The position numbers were made by a program, and so were the translations under genes. DNA of 13,446 nucleotides from Pseudolysinimonas_A sp965653335 (GTDB taxonomy: Bacteria; Actinomycetota; Actinomycetes; Actinomycetales; Microbacteriaceae), in NCBI GenBank assembly GCA_965653335.1, contig CBFGZU010000052.1:1-13446 (forward strand), in the 5' to 3' direction. The notes below the pieces were generated by a model. The model ran no database searches. It worked only from the letters and a program-made list of their open reading frames with translations, and was not told the DNA's origin. Positions 10,537 through 13,446 of this stretch are shown here, in pieces (the first letter of the stretch is position 1; every line of letters begins with the position of its first letter).

Positions 10537-12432
10537 TCAGTGGTCGGAGAGCACGATCACCTTGTCGCCGGCGGCGAACGCACGCCGCTCGGTCTTGGTC
10601 GGGTTGACCGTCACCCCGTAGGAGTGCTCGCTGCTGCGGGCGAACTCGTCGAGCCGGTAGCCGATCGCCGTCTCGCCGCGGCGACGAGCCGCCTCGAGCA
10701 CCGTGTAGAAGTCGGCAGCCACCCCGACGGGCACATAGAGCTCGGCGGGCCGCAGGTAGATTTCGGCACCGGTGGCCGAGAACAGTTCGTCGAAGACATC
10801 CGTCAGCCGTTTGTTCTCACTGAGCTGCGAGAGCATGAGGCTGATGAGCTGGTCGCTCACGATGAAGTCGTCGGCTTGCGTGACCTCCGCCAGTTCGCGG
10901 TTGCGATCGTCGATCATCTCGCTGACGACGTTGAGATCGGCGCCCTTCTTGACGGCGATATCTCGCAAGTGCAGCAGCGTGATGAGCGTCTTGGCATCGG
11001 CGCGTTGCGCGGGAAGCGTCTCCTTCGCGGCGAGCACGATGATGTGGTCGAACTCGTGAACGTACATCGCGTCGAGCACGGCTCGGCTCGTCGGGTCGCC
11101 CCGCTGGAAACTCACATCGAGGTTGGCGAGGCTGTCGAACCCGGGCTCGTCGACATCCGCGACGACGGTGACGCGTGACCGCGGCGTCGAGTAGCCGTCG
11201 AGTTCGGTGAGCATCAGCCGAAGGCCCTCGTTGTGTCCGAGCACGAGGGTCGACTCGGGAGCCGCCGGCGCGACCGTCGACTCGCTCACGACGCTCAGGT
11301 CGGGCACGCCCGCTTCGGCGAGGGCGATCGCATCGTCGTCTTCGGCGATCACGATGATGAGGTCGTCGGCGGCGAGCACCGTGTCGGATTCCGGGTTCAG
11401 GGTCACCTTCCCGCCCTGGACGAGACCCATGACAGCGGAGGTCGCGAACGCGAGCTGGGCGTCGAAGTAGGTTGTGCCGACGAGGCGGGGCTGCTGGGTG
11501 AAGTAGATCTCCGCGCCGCCGAAATCCAGAAGCTCGGAGTAGACGACCGAGAGCCCGCTCTGCCGGCAGGTCTGCACCGTGATGCGACTGATCAGCTCGG
11601 TCGACAGCACCCAGTGGGCTTCGTCGCGACCGACGAGTGTCGCCGCCTCGAGGTTGCCGGGATCCTGCAGCTCGCCGACGATGTGGTAGCTGCCGTCCTT
11701 GCGGTTCGGGTTGTTGGTGACCGCGAGAGCGGTCTTGATGACCGTCGAATCCGGATCGTCGGCCTCGTCGGGTGCGAGCACGACAATGCTGCGCGCCGTG
11801 TGCGGGTTGGCGACCTCGAGTTCGGCGAGGTTCATCGGATCGCCGGAGCGCACGATGATCTTCGTCCTGCCGGTGTCGCCGACTTGCGCCTTGATGTCGT
11901 CTTCCATCTCGACCTTGTCGCGGTCGGCGAGGATGACGATCGCGCTCTTGCCACGCGAGAGGTTGGCGATGCTGATCTCGCGCACGATCGGGTAAACCTT
12001 CGTGCTCCAGCCGAGGATGAGGGTGTGATCCTGCTCGAGCACGCGCGACCGGCCCTTGCGCAGCTCCTCGACTTTGCTGTCGAACGCGCCCGAGACGATG
12101 CCGATGAGGCTCGCCACGATGACGAGGCCACCGATCGTGACGACGAGCATCATGATGCGGAACGTCCATCCGGAGTCGCCGCCCATCGTGCCCGGGTCGA
12201 GGGTGCGCATGAGGCTGCGCCAGATGAGGTCGAGCGGGCCGGTCGAGTTGTCGCCGAGATTGCCTTCCTCATCGGGGATGAGGTGGAGCACGATCCAGGC
12301 GATCGTGCCGAGCACGACGACAAAGGCGACGGTGGCGAGGCCCAGGAGTGCCATGAGAGCGATCGGCCCTCGCGCCATCCAATTGTCGAACCAGTAACGC
12401 AAGCGTTCCCCGGCGGTGGGTGTCGTGCTCAT
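10537..12432 (-). CDS. CASTOR/POLLUX-type ion channel with RCK-like domains
   Basis: A 631-residue bacterial relative of the plant CASTOR/POLLUX (DMI1/SYM8) cation channels. Membrane helices lie at about 22-51 and 91-115, with a pore helix and filter region between them (64-88) ending DPGTMGGDSG. The K+ filter GYG is absent, as in this family. Cytoplasmic nucleotide-binding-like domains follow: the first begins at HTLILGWSTKVYPIV (136-150) with RVLEQDH just before it, and contains ILADRDKVEMEDDI. The second begins at STLVLGHNEGLRLML (394-408). A short C-terminal domain ends in KVIVLSDH. Plant members conduct Ca2+ or K+ at the nuclear envelope; the bacterial role is not established. The ATG at 12432 has AGGAGG 5 nt upstream; a start 10 codons earlier would include the ribosome binding site. 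Confidence 0.9.
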   Translation of the reverse strand: MSTTPTAGERLRYWFDNWMARGPIALMALLGLATVAFVVVLGTIAWIVLHLIPDEEGNLGDNSTGPLDLIWRSLMRTLDPGTMGGDSGWTFRIMMLVVTIGGLVIVASLIGIVSGAFDSKVEELRKGRSRVLEQDHTLILGWSTKVYPIVREISIANLSRGKSAIVILADRDKVEMEDDIKAQVGDTGRTKIIVRSGDPMNLAELEVANPHTARSIVVLAPDEADDPDSTVIKTALAVTNNPNRKDGSYHIVGELQDPGNLEAATLVGRDEAHWVLSTELISRITVQTCRQSGLSVVYSELLDFGGAEIYFTQQPRLVGTTYFDAQLAFATSAVMGLVQGGKVTLNPESDTVLAADDLIIVIAEDDDAIALAEAGVPDLSVVSESTVAPAAPESTLVLGHNEGLRLMLTELDGYSTPRSRVTVVADVDEPGFDSLANLDVSFQRGDPTSRAVLDAMYVHEFDHIIVLAAKETLPAQRADAKTLITLLHLRDIAVKKGADLNVVSEMIDDRNRELAEVTQADDFIVSDQLISLMLSQLSENKRLTDVFDELFSATGAEIYLRPAELYVPVGVAADFYTVLEAARRRGETAIGYRLDEFARSSEHSYGVTVNPTKTERRAFAAGDKVIVLSDH

Positions 12433-12437
12433 TCGAT

Positions 12438-12443
12438 CCTCCT
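12438..12443 (-). promoter_or_regulatory. Shine-Dalgarno AGGAGG of the channel gene
   Basis: AGGAGG lies 5 nt before the ATG at 12432 and decides between that start and one at 12462. Confidence 0.75.
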
Positions 12444-12458
12444 GGTGGGGGTGAGTGA

Positions 12459-12464
12459 ACATTA
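12459..12464 (-). promoter_or_regulatory. Possible -10 TAATGT of the channel gene
   Basis: TAATGT on the minus strand would start transcription about 20 nt before the ATG at 12432, leaving room for the Shine-Dalgarno. No -35 at the right distance is seen; CTGACG at 12488-12493 is 23 bp away. Confidence 0.35.
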
Positions 12465-12520
12465 GCGTGAGTTCGCGCCCTCGAATTCGTCAGGCGCGAC
12501 GCCGATTCCCTCGCCCCCGG

Positions 12521-12526
12521 TACTGT
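12521..12526 (+). promoter_or_regulatory. Possible -10 TACTGT of the partial membrane protein gene
   Basis: TACTGT lies 48 nt before the ATG at 12575, giving a leader of about 40 nt that contains the GAAGGGA ribosome binding site. The -35 is weak. Confidence 0.35.
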
Positions 12527-12574
12527 GTTGGCAACCCGGAACTGGATGCCGGATGTCACTGCGAAGGGAACGCG

Positions 12575-13446
12575 ATGACCGAGCCCGGCCCGTTCACCCC
12601 GCCCGGAGGGCTGGTGCCGCCGGCCGCGCCTCCGCCGGTGCCGCCGTACGTGCCTCCTGCGTCGGTATCGGCGCGTCCGACGCCGACACCGCCTGCCCCG
12701 ACGGGCCCACCGATCGGCGTCGCCCCCACGTGGTCGGCGCCCCCTCCGCGCCGCAGGCGGTGGCTCATCCCCGTCATCATCGGCGGGTCGCTCGCGGTCG
12801 TCGGTCTGATCGCCGGGGTCGCTTTCGCGGCAATCCAGTTGGCGACGTCCGCCTCACAGACGGCTTTCTCCCCGTCGGGCGGTAACCTCGACGATCTCCT
12901 CGAGGGCGACCCGGGCTTACCGGTCGCCGTCGACCCTCTCGACTGCGGCCACTGCTTCGACGTGGATGACGCTCGCAGTCTCGAGCTCCCAGCCGACGCG
13001 TACGCCGAGATCGGACTTCCCCGCAGCGACGACGAGGCATACGACATCACGGCAGGTGAGGATCACACCGACAACACCGAGTGGTGGAAGTCCGACGGTG
13101 GTTCACCCGATCGCTGCTACTTCACCCTTACCTCGGCGCCCCTCTTCTTCGCTCCGGGCGACTCCGGTGACCCCTCCGCCGACGGCGACATCGTGCACTA
13201 CGCCGACTGGCACCTGGACTCCTCGGAGTATTACTCCTTCACGGAGACGGTGCGCGTGTTCGACGACAGCGCCTCCGCGGCCGTGCATCTCGCCGCGCTG
13301 GAGTCGGCGGTCGACGGTTGCTCCAGCTACACCTACAGCGCGACCGGGTGGGACACCGCGGTGTCGGCGACCCCCGCACTCGATCTCCCGCCCGACGTCG
13401 CCGCCTACGGCTGGGCCGAGAGCACGGGTCTCTCCCGGTACTACGG
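12575..13446 (+). CDS. Single-pass membrane protein with extracytoplasmic domain, 3' end outside the window
   Basis: The reading frame is open from this ATG to the window end: 290 codons, no stop. GAAGGGA lies 5 nt upstream. Residues 1-58 are a Pro-rich, disordered cytoplasmic region. RRRRW (59-63) is followed by one membrane helix at about 64-90. The rest is acidic and outside the cell. It holds C124 and C127 in LDCGHCFDV, a CxxC pair, and C181 (DRCYFTL) and C249 (VDGCSSY). The layout is like actinobacterial membrane-anchored sensor or lipoprotein-like proteins such as the PknH-type sensor domain group, but I cannot assign it. It is divergent from the CASTOR/POLLUX-type channel with 142 bp between the starts, so the two may share control. 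Confidence 0.85.
   Translation, partial: MTEPGPFTPPGGLVPPAAPPPVPPYVPPASVSARPTPTPPAPTGPPIGVAPTWSAPPPRRRRWLIPVIIGGSLAVVGLIAGVAFAAIQLATSASQTAFSPSGGNLDDLLEGDPGLPVAVDPLDCGHCFDVDDARSLELPADAYAEIGLPRSDDEAYDITAGEDHTDNTEWWKSDGGSPDRCYFTLTSAPLFFAPGDSGDPSADGDIVHYADWHLDSSEYYSFTETVRVFDDSASAAVHLAALESAVDGCSSYTYSATGWDTAVSATPALDLPPDVAAYGWAESTGLSRYY

Noticed and set aside
11233..12465. Long plus-strand open frame opposite the channel gene
   Set aside because: Same cause: an antisense shadow with low-complexity Arg/Asp/His/Val composition. The opposite strand has clear channel and RCK motifs.
1..13446. Mobile elements, CRISPR arrays or attachment sites
   Set aside because: No transposase or integrase motif, no regularly spaced repeats and no tRNA-flanking direct repeats are visible.

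Overview
This is a high-GC actinobacterial chromosomal segment, most like the family Microbacteriaceae. That placement is an inference. It rests on the GC-rich codon use, the actinobacterial-type polynucleotide phosphorylase, a DUF5302 protein, the many start codons sitting directly behind a TAnnnT -10 hexamer, and a GGTTGAGTAG...TCGAAACC palindromic element that I recall from that family. I see no transposase, integrase, CRISPR array, tRNA or rRNA. Most of the window is ordinary chromosome with a few accessory insertions.

Left part (1-5050). On the minus strand lie a histidine-phosphatase-fold protein and, just upstream of it, an M16 zinc metallopeptidase; they form an operon. A 248-bp gap follows with a perfect 11-4-11 palindrome, a probable TetR operator, and several hairpins. 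Next come a plus-strand TetR-family regulator and a small four-helix membrane protein, a minus-strand aldo/keto reductase, and a plus-strand small membrane protein of 118 residues. Good hairpin terminators lie at the ends of these units.

Centre (5047-7866). pnp (polynucleotide phosphorylase, minus strand) starts at a TTG codon behind a strong Shine-Dalgarno sequence. Its leader carries the palindromic repeat and a pair of 14-nt direct repeats. A dodecin gene is divergent from pnp. In many actinobacteria pnp follows rpsO and is followed directly by the M16 peptidase. Here rpsO is not adjacent, and about 3 kb of mixed-orientation genes separates pnp from the peptidase.

Right part (7934-13446). 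The plus strand carries a thioredoxin, a DUF5302 protein, a Pro/Ala/Glu-rich membrane protein and a berberine-bridge-type FAD oxidoreductase. Each has its own TAnnnT hexamer 6-7 nt before the start codon and no Shine-Dalgarno, so four consecutive leaderless transcripts are predicted; the M16 peptidase makes a fifth. Tail to tail with the oxidoreductase is a CASTOR/POLLUX-type ion channel with two RCK-like domains. Divergent from the channel is the 5' part of a single-pass membrane protein with an extracytoplasmic CGHC motif, cut off by the window end.

I did not find a convincing new multi-gene system. The most useful leads are the leaderless promoter series, the TetR palindrome with its structured leader, the repeat inside the pnp leader, and the channel beside an unknown membrane sensor-like protein.
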